Below, in pieces: positions 7,777-16,337 of a stretch of 39,354 nucleotides of DNA. The DNA is from Ligilactobacillus salitolerans (GTDB lineage: Bacteria > Bacillota > Bacilli > Lactobacillales > Lactobacillaceae), in assembly GCF_003864415.1 (NCBI RefSeq), contig NZ_BFFP01000025.1:1-39354 (forward strand). Reading direction: 5' to 3'. The translations under genes were made by a program, and so were the position numbers. The notes under the pieces were generated by a model, which saw nothing but the letters and a program-made list of their open reading frames with translations, ran no database searches and was not told the origin of the DNA. Numbering within the stretch: position 1 is the first letter of the stretch; every line of letters starts with the position of its first letter.

Positions 7777-8650
7777 GCTTAAAGCCTTGCAAGAAGGTGA
7801 GATCCAGCGTTTGAATCAAATGATGACAGATTATCTTTCAGGAATGCGCAATGATGATAAGTTGAGTCAAGCCATGGCATATTCGGTTAACGCGGGCGGC
7901 AAGCGGATCCGTCCCTTGATCATTTTTGCAACTTGTGCTGCTTTTGGTGTATCTCTTACCAACAGTGCTTTTATTGTGGCTGGAAGCCTTGAGTTTGTTC
8001 ATACCTATTCTTTGATCCACGATGATTTGCCAGAAATGGATAATGATGATCTCAGACGAGGACAGCCGACCAACCATAAAGTTTTTGGGCAAGCGCTGGC
8101 TGTTTTGGCTGGTGACGGGCTTTTGACTGCTGCTTTTGAATGGTTAGCCTCTGCGAAGCTTGCCCCAGACAAAAATTTGGAGTTATGCAGGCTCTTGGCT
8201 CATGCTGCTGGTCCTTCAGGCATGGTTGACGGCCAGGCTCGAGACATCGAAGGAACCGGTCATCAACTAGACCTCGCTTCGCTGCAGGCTTTGCACGCGG
8301 GTAAAACCGGTGCTTTGATTCGGTATGCTTTCGAAGCAGGCGGGATCTTGGCGGAAGCTAGTCAAGCCCAACAAGAATTATTGCGGCGATTTGGCAGCGA
8401 TTTTGGTTTAGCTTTTCAAATCTATGATGATATTATGGATGTAACCTCTACCGTTGAAAAAATGGGGAAAGCCGTGCACAAGGACAAAGGGGAACAAAAA
8501 AACACTTATCCAGCTATCTTAGGACTTGAGGGTGCAAAAAAAGCTTTACAAGACACGCTCCGGCATGCTAAAGCTTGTTTAGAAGAGTTAGCGCAAACCG
8601 GGCTTGATGTTACTGTTTATCAAGAATTGTTAAATTATTTTATGCTATAA
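7763..8650 (+). CDS. ispA: Farnesyl diphosphate synthase (geranyltranstransferase)
   Basis: IspA condenses DMAPP and IPP to geranyl and then farnesyl diphosphate, the precursor for undecaprenyl phosphate and menaquinone tails. The protein is 295 residues and all-helical. The first aspartate-rich motif is [10 protein letters not shown], the second is DDIMD within [10 protein letters not shown], and GGKRIRP binds diphosphate. ATG 7763 gives the best spacing from AAGGA and a family-like N-terminus; ATG 7757 is an alternative. In Bacillus dxs follows this gene. Here tlyA follows directly, because IPP comes from the mevalonate operon further along the window. Confidence 0.94.
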   Translation: MNNNKLKALQEGEIQRLNQMMTDYLSGMRNDDKLSQAMAYSVNAGGKRIRPLIIFATCAAFGVSLTNSAFIVAGSLEFVHTYSLIHDDLPEMDNDDLRRGQPTNHKVFGQALAVLAGDGLLTAAFEWLASAKLAPDKNLELCRLLAHAAGPSGMVDGQARDIEGTGHQLDLASLQALHAGKTGALIRYAFEAGGILAEASQAQQELLRRFGSDFGLAFQIYDDIMDVTSTVEKMGKAVHKDKGEQKNTYPAILGLEGAKKALQDTLRHAKACLEELAQTGLDVTVYQELLNYFML

Positions 8651-8661
8651 AGGTAGAAATT

Positions 8662-9483
8662 ATGAAAAAAGAACGAATCGATGTTTTATTAGTCGAACAG
8701 GGGCTGTTTGACAGCCGTGAACAAGCCAAACGTGCAGTTATGGCTGGCGAGATCCTGGGTGAAAATGAAGAACGGTTGGATAAACCCGGCATGAAGATCG
8801 ACCCTGCCGTCAAACTGCATTTTAAGGGAACTAAAATGCCTTATGTCAGCCGGGGCGGGCTCAAGCTTGCTAAGGCGCTGAAAGTCTTTAAAATCAACTT
8901 AGCCGACCGGATCGTCTTGGATATCGGGTCGTCGACTGGAGGGTTTACGGATGTTGCTTTGCAGCACCACGCTAAATTAAGTTATGCTTTAGACGTGGGG
9001 ACCAATCAACTCGCTTGGAAGCTCCGGCAAGATCCGCGTGTAGTCGTGATGGAGAATACCAATTTTCGTTATTCTAAGCTGCAAGATTTTAATGCTGGGC
9101 AACCAAATTTTGCTTCGATAGATGTTTCCTTCATTTCTTTAAAGCTGATCTTACCAGCCCTGCATGAGATCATAGCTCCACATCAAGATGTAGTAGCTCT
9201 GATCAAGCCGCAGTTCGAAGCTGGCAAGGAAAAAGTTGGCAAACATGGAATTGTTCGGGATGAAAAGACTCATTTGGAGGTCTTAAATCAGATTTTAACT
9301 TTTGCTGTCGGAGCCGGTTATGATGTGAGCGGATTAGACTTTTCACCAATCACTGGCGGGACGGGGAATATTGAATTCCTAGTCCATCTGATCTCTTGTG
9401 CTCCGGGGGAGAATGGCCAGATCGATGCTTCTGTTGACTTGAATGAGGTCGTAAAAAAGGCACATCAAACACTGGTCCAGTAA
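8662..9483 (+). CDS. tlyA: TlyA family rRNA 2'-O-methyltransferase (YqxC-like)
   Basis: The family methylates ribose of 16S and/or 23S rRNA; some members act as haemolysins in other bacteria. Residues 1-60 form an S4 RNA-binding domain (RIDVLLVEQGLFDSREQAKRAVMAG). From about 85 onwards there is an FtsJ-like methyltransferase with the SAM motif VLDIGSSTGGFTDVALQ and the later DVSFISLKLILP and ALIKPQFE. The length of 273 residues is usual. AAAGG precedes the ATG. It sits between ispA and argR-recN, where Bacillus has yqxC. Confidence 0.92.
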   Translation: MKKERIDVLLVEQGLFDSREQAKRAVMAGEILGENEERLDKPGMKIDPAVKLHFKGTKMPYVSRGGLKLAKALKVFKINLADRIVLDIGSSTGGFTDVALQHHAKLSYALDVGTNQLAWKLRQDPRVVVMENTNFRYSKLQDFNAGQPNFASIDVSFISLKLILPALHEIIAPHQDVVALIKPQFEAGKEKVGKHGIVRDEKTHLEVLNQILTFAVGAGYDVSGLDFSPITGGTGNIEFLVHLISCAPGENGQIDASVDLNEVVKKAHQTLVQ

Positions 9484-9533
9484 TTTTATTTGAAATAATC
9501 AACAAATAGTTTGAAGTGTGAGGTTAATGGCAT

Positions 9534-9992
9534 ATGAAGAAACAAGAAAGGCATCACTTGCTGAAACAATTGCTAGCTGACAATATCGTTTACCGGCAAG
9601 AAGACCTGGTCAAACTTTTGGCTAAAAGAGGGATCAAGGTCACTCAAGCGACGATATCACGTGATATTAAACAACTGCAGCTGGTAAAAGTTCCACTCAA
9701 TGATGGCAGTTATCGCTATACATTGCCGTCTGAAAAAGAAGTCGATACAGCAGTCAAACTTAAAAAGACACTGCAAGACGCATACATTGAGTCTGATGTA
9801 CATAATGATATGTGTGTGGTCAAAGTCCAGCCGGGTAATGGGCCGACTGTTGCCAGCTTGATCGAACAAATGCGCTATCCGGAAATTTTTGCTTGCATTA
9901 GTGATGATGATACGGTGATGATTTTCGCGCGCTCGATCGAATGGGCGAACTCTTATCAGCAAAAAATGTTGCAAATGGTCAAAGAAGATTAG
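9534..9992 (+). CDS. argR: Arginine repressor family regulator ArgR/AhrC
   Basis: ArgR proteins are hexameric repressors of arginine synthesis and activators of arginine breakdown. Residues 1-70 form the winged helix (HHLLKQLLADN, then TQATISRDIKQLQLVKVP), and about 80-150 the oligomerisation and effector domain. At 152 residues the length is normal. The effector-site region usually reads like GTIAGDDT; here it is ACISDDDT, so Gly is replaced by Asp next to the conserved Asp-Asp-Thr. That may change arginine binding, and lactobacilli often carry two ArgR paralogues with different roles. The position before recN is conserved in Firmicutes. Confidence 0.93.
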   Translation: MKKQERHHLLKQLLADNIVYRQEDLVKLLAKRGIKVTQATISRDIKQLQLVKVPLNDGSYRYTLPSEKEVDTAVKLKKTLQDAYIESDVHNDMCVVKVQPGNGPTVASLIEQMRYPEIFACISDDDTVMIFARSIEWANSYQQKMLQMVKED

Positions 9993-10048
9993 CTATGTTA
10001 GGTAAAAACTCTAGACTATCAGGAAAGTGACAGGGGGGGGAGAAAATT

Positions 10049-11749
10049 TTGTTAAGAAACTTAACAATCAGAGACTTTGCAATTATTGATAAAATTGAGA
10101 TCGACTTCCAGCCGCGGATGACAGTCTTGACAGGTGAAACCGGGGCGGGCAAATCAATTGTGATCGATGCTTTGGGCTTGCTGGCCGGCGGTCGCGGATC
10201 AACAGAATTTATCCGTAAGGGCGAGAAAAAAGCTGTCCTCCAGGGCTTATTTACACTGCCGGAGAATGCCCCAGCCTTTTTGATCTTGGATGAGATCGGG
10301 ATCGGTTATGAAGACACTGATTTGATTTTGCAGCGTGAATTGTATCGGAATGGACATAACATCTGTCGCATTAATGGTGAGTTGGTTAACCTTGCCAGCC
10401 TGCGGCGCGTGGGAGAAACTCTGATCGATATCCACGGGCAAAATGAACATCAGGAGTTAATGCATCCGGATAATCACTTGCCTTTATTAGATAGTTTTGC
10501 GGCAGACCAGGTTGCTGATTTGAAGGCAAAATATCACCAAGTCTACCAACGCTACCAGCAGCAGCGTCTTAGTTTAGAACAGAAAGAAAAAAACGAAAAA
10601 CAATGGGCCCAACACCTCGACATGCTGCAATTTCAAGTCGAGGAGATCGGGGCCGCTGACCTGCATGCGGATGAAGAGGAACAATTAATTGACGAAAAGC
10701 AGCAACTGGACAATTTCCAAGCCATCCATGATGCTTTAGAAAACAGCTACCAGCTTTTATCGGGGGAAGAAACTGATGCCTTATCTCAAATAGGAACGGT
10801 GATGGAGAATATGCGTCAGGTAGCGGACTTTTCCTCGGAGTTAGATCAAATCAGTCAACGAGTCAATGATGCATATTATGGATTATCCGATTCTGTCCAC
10901 GACATCTCTAATCAGCTTTCTGGAATGGAGTGGGACGAAAGCCGCTTAGATGAAATCGAAAGTCGGCTGGAAGAAATTCACCAGTTAAAAAGAAAATACG
11001 GCAGTTCCATTGCAGAAATTCTGGCATACTACCACAAAATTTCTGGCGAGTTAAAGGAAATGCAGCAGACAGATGCAGACTCGGGTGACCAAAAAGCAAA
11101 GGTTGACCAATCGTATCAGCAAGCTCGAAAACTAGCGCAAAAATTATCACAAATCAGAAAAAAAGCCGCACTCCGTCTTGAAAAAGCAGTTCAGAAAGAA
11201 CTGAGAGATCTTTATATGGAAAAAGCAGTTTTCTCAGTTAAATTTATGGACAGTTCTGCGGGAAAGCTTAATCAAGATGGACAGGATCACGTGGAGTTTT
11301 ATATTCAAACTAATCCAGGGGAGACGATGGGAGCCTTGGCTAAAATCGCTTCCGGAGGCGAACTTTCGCGGATCATGTTGGCTTTAAAGACAATCTTTGC
11401 GCAACGACAGGGTGTGACCAGCATCATCTTTGATGAAGTTGATACTGGCGTCAGTGGCCGTGTTGCTCAGGCGATCGCCGAAAAAATCAGCCGGATCGCC
11501 CAGAGCTCGCAGGTTCTGTGCATCACCCATCTGCCGCAAGTTGCGGCTGTGGGGGAGCACCATTATTTGGTTACCAAAAATGTGCAAAATCAACGAACAG
11601 AGACAACAGTCACGAAACTGCCTCAAAATGATCGGATCGAAGAATTGGCCAGGATGCTAGCCGGAACTGAGATCACTGATCTCGCACGCGAACATGCCGC
11701 AGAGTTATTGCACTTAGGGAATGAACTGCATCAAGGGGAAAATGACTGA
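10049..11749 (+). CDS. recN: DNA repair protein RecN
   Basis: RecN is an SMC-like ATPase that gathers broken DNA ends during double-strand break repair. The 566-residue protein has the Walker A motif TGETGAGKSIVIDAL near residue 30, a long coiled-coil middle (about 150-370, rich in Gln, Glu and Lys), then the signature SGGELSRIMLALK and Walker B TSIIFDEVDTGVSG. The start is TTG at 10049, directly after a GGGGGGGGAG purine tract that acts as ribosome binding site. The run of eight G there is unusual. argR lies 56 bases upstream and a bidirectional terminator downstream. Confidence 0.96.
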   Translation: MLRNLTIRDFAIIDKIEIDFQPRMTVLTGETGAGKSIVIDALGLLAGGRGSTEFIRKGEKKAVLQGLFTLPENAPAFLILDEIGIGYEDTDLILQRELYRNGHNICRINGELVNLASLRRVGETLIDIHGQNEHQELMHPDNHLPLLDSFAADQVADLKAKYHQVYQRYQQQRLSLEQKEKNEKQWAQHLDMLQFQVEEIGAADLHADEEEQLIDEKQQLDNFQAIHDALENSYQLLSGEETDALSQIGTVMENMRQVADFSSELDQISQRVNDAYYGLSDSVHDISNQLSGMEWDESRLDEIESRLEEIHQLKRKYGSSIAEILAYYHKISGELKEMQQTDADSGDQKAKVDQSYQQARKLAQKLSQIRKKAALRLEKAVQKELRDLYMEKAVFSVKFMDSSAGKLNQDGQDHVEFYIQTNPGETMGALAKIASGGELSRIMLALKTIFAQRQGVTSIIFDEVDTGVSGRVAQAIAEKISRIAQSSQVLCITHLPQVAAVGEHHYLVTKNVQNQRTETTVTKLPQNDRIEELARMLAGTEITDLAREHAAELLHLGNELHQGEND

Positions 11750-11786
11750 GCTTTCTGGCCAGACCATCCTGTGGATAGGAGCAGAC

Positions 11787-11830
11787 AAAAAAATTCAAGT
11801 TGACATTTAAACTGTCAACTTGAATTTTTT
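11787..11830. terminator. Bidirectional terminator between recN and lexA
   Basis: AAAAAAATTCAAGTTGACA and TGTCAACTTGAATTTTTT form a long perfect stem with a seven-base loop. It has A on the left and T on the right, so it can terminate both recN (plus) and lexA (minus). Confidence 0.92.
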
Positions 11831-11834
11831 GCTG

Positions 11835-12461
11835 CTAACCGATAAAATCTCGGTAGAGGCCGACAACTTTGCCTAATACCGTGACATTGTCTAAGATGAT
11901 CGGCTGCATTGTGTCATTTTCCGGCTGCAGGCGAAAATGATCAGCTTCTTTGAAGAAACGCTTGCAGGTCGCTTCATTATCTTCCGTCATAGCAATGATA
12001 ATATCACCGTTGTCGGCTGAACGCTGCTGTCTGACGATCACTTCGTCTCCGTCTAGGATCCCAGCATTGATCATACTCTCGCCGCGAATGGTCAGCATGA
12101 ACAAGTCTTGGGCGGAATCGTAATTTGGCGGTAACGGGAAATAATCTGTTGTTTCTTGGACGGTTAAAATTGGGTTCCCCGCGGTAACGGTACCTAAAAC
12201 TGGAATTCTTTTGGCCGTAGGTTTGATCCCCAGAGCCGTCATTCCGTCTTTGGTGATCTCAAGTGCGCGTGGTTTAGTTGGGTCTTTACGCAAATATCCT
12301 CGGCGTTCTAAACGTGCGATATGTCCATGAACTGTTGATGTTGATGAAAGGCTGACTGCTTCGCAAATCTCTCGGACAGTCGGAGGATACCCTTTCTCAT
12401 GAACACATTCGTAGATGAATCTTAACACGGCGATCTGTCTTTCTTCGAAAACTTTTGACAT
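11835..12461 (-). CDS. lexA: SOS transcriptional repressor LexA
   Basis: LexA represses DNA-damage genes and cleaves itself when RecA filaments form. The 208-residue protein has a winged-helix domain (1-65; [27 protein letters not shown]) and an S24 peptidase domain. The cleavage bond is Ala94-Gly95 (TVTAGNP), and the catalytic dyad is Ser129 (RGESM) and Lys167 (CKRFF). The ATG at 12461 is the start, after GAGGTG; an in-frame GTG at 12470 overlaps that site. A Cheo-box-like site upstream suggests autoregulation. ynzC is divergent, as in Bacillus. Confidence 0.97.
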   Translation of the reverse strand: MSKVFEERQIAVLRFIYECVHEKGYPPTVREICEAVSLSSTSTVHGHIARLERRGYLRKDPTKPRALEITKDGMTALGIKPTAKRIPVLGTVTAGNPILTVQETTDYFPLPPNYDSAQDLFMLTIRGESMINAGILDGDEVIVRQQRSADNGDIIIAMTEDNEATCKRFFKEADHFRLQPENDTMQPIILDNVTVLGKVVGLYRDFIG

Positions 12462-12491
12462 CACGAACACCTCATTCTTTTTTATAGTCCT

Positions 12492-12531
12492 AGCATATCA
12501 TAATCCTCATGATCTTTCAAACTAATGTTCG
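12492..12531 (-). promoter_or_regulatory. lexA promoter with overlapping Cheo-box-like operator
   Basis: On the minus strand TTGAAA (12520-12515) and TATGCT (12497-12492) are 17 bases apart. CAAACTAATGTTCG (12518-12531, plus-strand reading) matches the Firmicute LexA consensus CGAACRNRYGTTYC in most of its arm positions and overlaps the -35. It lies ten bases upstream of the ynzC -35, so one bound LexA dimer could control both genes. Confidence 0.65.
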
Positions 12532-12541
12532 GACTATTTGC

Positions 12542-12570
12542 TTGAGTTTTCGTGCGGAATTGTTTAGGAT
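12542..12570 (+). promoter_or_regulatory. Promoter of ynzC
   Basis: TTGAGT (12542-12547) and TAGGAT (12565-12570) are separated by 17 bases. It lies next to the Cheo-like operator shared with lexA. Confidence 0.55.
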
Positions 12571-12601
12571 AGAAGTATTGAATTGAAATGAGGTAACATC
12601 G

Positions 12602-12850
12602 ATGGAAAATGGAATACCAGAGGAATTGATCACAAGGATCAATGAATTGGCTCGGAAGAAAAAGAGCAAGGGTTTAACCCAAAATGAGCTGCAAGAGCAA
12701 AAAAAATTACGGAATAAATATTTGAAGCATTTCAGAAAGAACTTTCGGAGTCAAGTTGAAATGCTGCAAGTTTATGATAAGCATGGCAAAGAAGTGACTC
12801 CTGAAAAAGTTAAGAACATCCAACGTGACCGCGGTTTACGTGACGATTAG
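12602..12850 (+). CDS. ynzC: DUF896 family protein, YnzC-like
   Basis: This 82-residue basic protein of the DUF896 family is cytoplasmic. The family core is clear: LITRINELARKKKSKGLTQNE, then EQKKLRNKYLKHFRKNFRSQVEM. B. subtilis YnzC is a small helical protein encoded beside lexA in the SOS-controlled yneA-yneB-ynzC operon; its molecular function is unknown. Here it is directly divergent from lexA and no yneA or yneB homologue is present. The ATG at 12602 follows GAGG. Confidence 0.92.
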   Translation: MENGIPEELITRINELARKKKSKGLTQNELQEQKKLRNKYLKHFRKNFRSQVEMLQVYDKHGKEVTPEKVKNIQRDRGLRDD

Positions 12851-12968
12851 CTGCAAGATATTTGTTTTTTAAGCCCAGATGACTGTTAATTACGACTTGC
12901 CCTTTATTTTTCACAGGGAATTGTGTAAACTTAATTAAGTAAACAAAAGTTAACGAAGGGAGTAGTTG

Positions 12969-13199
12969 ATGATGTCCACTGGAGTTTGGATCTTAATCGT
13001 CATCATCGCATTGGTATTGGGCCTTGTTGGTGGATTCTTTGGTGCACGTAAATACATGGAAAGCTATTTACAAAAAAACCCGCCGATCAATGAACAGATG
13101 TTAAGACAAATGATGCTGCAAATGGGTCAAAAGCCTTCTGAAAAGAAACTGAATCAAATGATGACCGCAATGAAATCAGGTTACGGCAAGAAGAAGTAA
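12969..13199 (+). CDS. yneF: YneF family small membrane protein
   Basis: This UPF0154 family protein of about 76 residues has one N-terminal transmembrane helix (about 4-24, [20 protein letters not shown]). A conserved cytoplasmic part follows: [30 protein letters not shown]. The family is widespread in Firmicutes and of unknown function. The start is taken at ATG 12969 after AAGGGAG; TTG 12966 and ATG 12972 are possible alternatives. A terminator follows at once, making it a single-gene unit. Confidence 0.92.
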   Translation: MMSTGVWILIVIIALVLGLVGGFFGARKYMESYLQKNPPINEQMLRQMMLQMGQKPSEKKLNQMMTAMKSGYGKKK

Positions 13200-13206
13200 G
13201 CTAAAT

Positions 13207-13234
13207 AAAAAGCCGGGCAATTACCCGGCTTTTT
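13207..13234. terminator. Bidirectional terminator between yneF and the acyltransferase gene
   Basis: AAAAAGCCGGG and CCCGGCTTTTT form an 11-base-pair perfect stem around CAATTA. The acyltransferase gene on the minus strand ends inside it, so both convergent genes share it. Confidence 0.92.
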
Positions 13235-13880
13235 ATTTTTGCGAAGAATTATTTTCTTTTTTTCCGCTAACATCGATATATTTGAAATTAGGGTCAATTT
13301 GTTGATCCAGCTGCTGAAATTGCTGTTCCATCTGGTCAAGCAAGGAAGTTTGATATTCGTCAGTCATCTTTGTTTTCCTGTCAACAGTGATGGGTTCTCC
13401 GAAAGCAATAGTGACTGCTTTGCGTGAAAAAAGCTGTTTGAAGGTCAGAGGTCCTTGATAAACCGCCGGCACGATCGGCACTCCTGCCAACTTGGCGATC
13501 AGTGTCACGCCGCCTTTCATTTCTTGTGAATGGCGAGTCCCTGATGGAAACATGATCAGTGAAATATCACGTTGACGCAGCCATCTAACAGGTGTTTTGA
13601 TGGCTGAAGGACCAGGGTGGGCCCGATCGACTGGAAAAGCGTTAGCGTGTTTTAAAATGAAACGCAAAACTGGGTTCTTGAAGAGTTCTTCTTTTGCCAT
13701 AAAAGAAAACGGCTTGGGTGCTGCAGCTAAAGCAAAATAGATCATGTCAAACCACGTCCGGTGCGGCCCAACTAGAATATAATTTCCCTTGGGAAGTTTT
13801 TCTTTGTTGAGATAAATGCTGTGACCATTGATCAGAAAAACAATCACGCGTGCAACAACACGAATAAATGTGTAGAACAT
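13233..13880 (-). CDS. plsC: 1-acyl-sn-glycerol-3-phosphate acyltransferase (PlsC family)
   Basis: The family transfers an acyl chain to lysophosphatidic acid at the inner membrane face. The protein is 215 residues. It has an N-terminal hydrophobic segment (about 5-18), the catalytic HxxxxD motif (His40-Asp45, HRTWFD) and the substrate motif FPSGTR, where FPEGTR is usual. The start ATG at 13880 follows AAAGGA; an upstream in-frame extension has no ribosome binding site. It is convergent with yneF and divergent from the methyltransferase gene. A second acyltransferase paralogue elsewhere would be normal, so the exact substrate is uncertain. Confidence 0.88.
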   Translation of the reverse strand: MFYTFIRVVARVIVFLINGHSIYLNKEKLPKGNYILVGPHRTWFDMIYFALAAAPKPFSFMAKEELFKNPVLRFILKHANAFPVDRAHPGPSAIKTPVRWLRQRDISLIMFPSGTRHSQEMKGGVTLIAKLAGVPIVPAVYQGPLTFKQLFSRKAVTIAFGEPITVDRKTKMTDEYQTSLLDQMEQQFQQLDQQIDPNFKYIDVSGKKENNSSQK

Positions 13881-13979
13881 CGAAGTGACATTCCTTTCCA
13901 AAAAGTAGTATAGCTTAAGTATGCAAAATTTCCCTAAAAGTTGCAAGTCTGTAATGAAGAAAGATCGTGGAACAAAATA

Positions 13980-14732
13980 ATGGAAAAAAATAATTTGTTA
14001 AAGCCAGGCGAACGGATCGATGAATTATACGCTAATAATATTAAAATCATTCAAAGCGCAGAAGTCTTTTCTTTCTCGCTCGATGCAGTATTGTTAGCAG
14101 ATTTTGCCCAGCCAGTTTTAAAGCAGACCGGCAAGGTCGTTGATTTATGTGCTGGTAATGGGGCAGTCGGACTTTTTGTGAGCAAAAAAACTCGTGCCTC
14201 AATTGTGGAAGTCGAAGTCCAGCCTCGCTTAGCTGAGATGGCGGAACGCAGCATTTTGTTAAATGATTTGGGTGAGCGCATCTCAACTTTGAATGTTGAT
14301 TTGAAAGAAATTTACGCGCACATCCCTAAAGATTCTGTTGATACAGTGATCTGTAATCCGCCGTATTTTGCCAATCAGCCGACCAGCAAGAAAAATCCTA
14401 ATCCATACTTGGCATTGGCACGACACGAGAGCACAGCGTCTTTAGCTGATATTATTCAAACGATCAGCGGGCTTTTAAAGATGGGCGGTAAAATGTATAT
14501 GGTCCATCGACCAGAGCGGCTGCAGGAATTATTCCTTCTTTTAGCACAAGAACGTTTGGTCCCTAAACGAGTTCGTTTGGTTTACCCCAAAAAAGAACGT
14601 GAAGCAAACATGGTTTTGGTTGAAGCAATTAAGGATGGCCGCCCTGGAGGTTTGCGTTTTGTGCCGCCAATTACGGTTTATGATGAACAAGACGACTATT
14701 TGCCTGAAGTAAGAAGGGTATTGTATGGTTGA
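13980..14732 (+). CDS. TrmN6-like tRNA (adenine37-N6)-methyltransferase family (YabB)
   Basis: This 250-residue SAM-dependent methyltransferase resembles TrmN6/YabB. Visible parts are the start [20 protein letters not shown], the SAM motif [18 protein letters not shown] and the N6-adenine motif NPPYF at 126-130. The family methylates A37 of tRNA1(Val) in E. coli; the Firmicute substrate is less certain. The ATG at 13980 is preferred because an upstream extension has no family similarity, though the ribosome binding site is weak. It overlaps the following GIY-YIG gene by eight bases, and this pair (YabB with YazA) is conserved in Firmicutes. Confidence 0.87.
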   Translation: MEKNNLLKPGERIDELYANNIKIIQSAEVFSFSLDAVLLADFAQPVLKQTGKVVDLCAGNGAVGLFVSKKTRASIVEVEVQPRLAEMAERSILLNDLGERISTLNVDLKEIYAHIPKDSVDTVICNPPYFANQPTSKKNPNPYLALARHESTASLADIIQTISGLLKMGGKMYMVHRPERLQELFLLLAQERLVPKRVRLVYPKKEREANMVLVEAIKDGRPGGLRFVPPITVYDEQDDYLPEVRRVLYG

Positions 14733-15000
14733 AAAAAAGTATTTCTTTTATGTTTTGCTTTGTGCCGATTCTACCCTTTACGGTGGATTTACAACGGATC
14801 TGACTAGGAGATTAGCTGAACATAACGACGGGATCGGAGCTAAGTACACTCGCAACAGGCGTCCTGTGCAAATGATCTATCATGAAGAATACACTGAAAA
14901 ATCTGCAGCTCTTAAAGCAGAGTATGCCTTTAAACATCAAACACGCAAAAGCAAAGAAGTTTTTTTGCGACAGCATGGAGTGGTGTTGAATTTGGAATGA
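14725..15000 (+). CDS. GIY-YIG domain protein, YazA/UPF0213 family
   Basis: This single GIY-YIG nuclease-fold domain has 91 residues. The motif is present as [16 protein letters not shown] (Y...YGG), followed by [11 protein letters not shown] with the conserved Arg and by [19 protein letters not shown], which carries the Glu. Members are small proteins of unknown role, sometimes suggested to act on DNA or RNA. It is translationally coupled to the TrmN6-like gene through an eight-base overlap. Confidence 0.9.
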   Translation: MVEKKYFFYVLLCADSTLYGGFTTDLTRRLAEHNDGIGAKYTRNRRPVQMIYHEEYTEKSAALKAEYAFKHQTRKSKEVFLRQHGVVLNLE

Positions 15001-15151
15001 CCGAACTTGAGAATTGAGTAAAAAATAGTGCTGTTTGAGTTTTGATAGTATAAAATGAATTGTGGCTCTTTAACACAAGGGCTAATTATGCACGTTTTAC
15101 TGTTAAGTTGATTTAATGTGCGCTAAATTATTGAAGTGAGGAGTTTTTTTG

Positions 15152-16147
15152 ATGAAATTTATTGCGTTTTCCGTTCGCACGGATGAAGAAAAATATTTTG
15201 CAGAGTGGTCGCAGAAAAATAATATTGAGGTCAAATTAGTAAAAGAAGCATTAACATCCGAGAACCTTGAGCTTATTCAAGGTTTTGATGCAATTTTGGC
15301 TTTGCAAACCGGTTTTTATCCTGCCCAACTTTTCGAAAAGGCTCAGGAGTATGGAATAAAATCTTTTGCCATTCGAAATGTTGGTGTTGATAACGTTGAT
15401 TTGAGATCAGCTTTTGCTAACCATGTGATCGTTACTAACGTGCCTGCTTATTCACCTACGGCGATTGCCGAATTTTCAGTAACTTTACTGTTACAGCTGT
15501 TGCGAAAAACTGAGATCTTCCGTCAGAGAAATGCTGTCCAAGATTTTCGCTGGGAGGGCAATATCGGCAAAGAGATCCATGATTTAACGGTTGGTGTGAT
15601 CGGGACTGGCCGGATCGGTAAGGCAGCTATTTCGATCTACCGTGGGTTTGGAGCAAAAGTAATTGCTTTTGATCCGTATCAGGACAAAGAATTGGCTGCT
15701 TCAGGTATCTATGTTGATAGTCGGGAAGAAGTGTATCAGCAAGCTGACGTGATCACCTTGCATATGCCGGCATCTCCGAAAGATAAGCATCTGATCGATA
15801 AGCACGCGATCGAACTGATGAAAGATGGTGTTTATTTGATCAACACAGCTCGTGGGACCTTGATCGATACGCAGGCTTTATTGGACGGCTTAGACGCAGG
15901 GAAGATCGCGGGTGCAGGACTAGACACATATGAAAATGAAAGTCCTTTATTTAATCATGATTTACGCGGCCAAAAAATCATTGATCCATTGTTTAACCAG
16001 TTGATGGAACGAGATGATGTGTTAGTTACACCACACGTTTCCTTTTACACTGAAACGGCTGTTAAAAACATGGTTAATTTCTCTCTAGATAGTGCCAAAT
16101 CAGTGATTGAAACAGGGACAGCCAGTTCGATCGTAGAGGCGAACTAA
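15152..16147 (+). CDS. ldhD: D-lactate dehydrogenase / D-2-hydroxyacid dehydrogenase
   Basis: The enzyme reduces pyruvate (or a related 2-oxoacid) to the D-hydroxy acid with NADH, regenerating NAD during fermentation. The 331-residue length and sequence fit lactic D-LDH. The nucleotide site is VGVIGTGRIGKAA, with an acidic residue after the second strand (AFDPY). The catalytic residues are Arg234 (NTARGT), Glu263 (YENE) and His295 (TPHVSFYTETAV). ATG 15152 is eight bases after GAGGAG; a TTG at 15149 is less likely. D-2-hydroxyisocaproate dehydrogenase is the main alternative. It is a single gene, followed by the rpsB promoter. Confidence 0.88.
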   Translation: MKFIAFSVRTDEEKYFAEWSQKNNIEVKLVKEALTSENLELIQGFDAILALQTGFYPAQLFEKAQEYGIKSFAIRNVGVDNVDLRSAFANHVIVTNVPAYSPTAIAEFSVTLLLQLLRKTEIFRQRNAVQDFRWEGNIGKEIHDLTVGVIGTGRIGKAAISIYRGFGAKVIAFDPYQDKELAASGIYVDSREEVYQQADVITLHMPASPKDKHLIDKHAIELMKDGVYLINTARGTLIDTQALLDGLDAGKIAGAGLDTYENESPLFNHDLRGQKIIDPLFNQLMERDDVLVTPHVSFYTETAVKNMVNFSLDSAKSVIETGTASSIVEAN

Positions 16148-16186
16148 TATAGCGCGGCTAAGGTTAAAAAAATGCTTGGAAAGAAG

Positions 16187-16215
16187 TTGCATTTGCAGCC
16201 GAAATCCTTTACAAT
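16187..16215 (+). promoter_or_regulatory. Promoter of rpsB-tsf
   Basis: TTGCAT (16187-16192) and TACAAT (16210-16215) are exactly 17 bases apart, which makes a strong sigma-A promoter. Transcription should start near 16222, leaving a leader of about 115 bases. Confidence 0.8.
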
Positions 16216-16220
16216 AATAT

Positions 16221-16300
16221 AGGTCCTTTTTGGGCCTAATTCACACCTTGCATGCTGGGCAAGCGGTGCTTACATTGCTAAGTTCTTGCCAAATGAATGT
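16221..16300 (+). promoter_or_regulatory. Structured mRNA leader of rpsB
   Basis: Three short hairpins can be drawn: AGGTCC with GGGCCT (16221-16236), then CACCTTGC with GCAA and GGTG (16244-16268, two-base bulge), and ACATT with AATGT (16272-16300). The ribosome binding site follows. Ribosomal protein operons often carry autoregulatory leaders, and S2-type leaders are known in some bacteria. I cannot assign this one to a named family. Confidence 0.5.
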
Positions 16301-16337
16301 GGGGGAGGAAATAAAACTATTTTGGAGGTATTTTGTA

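Noticed and set aside
16230-16337. Upstream start for rpsB giving a 301-residue protein
   Set aside because: S2 begins at [19 protein letters not shown], which has GGAGG before it. The upstream part is the structured leader.
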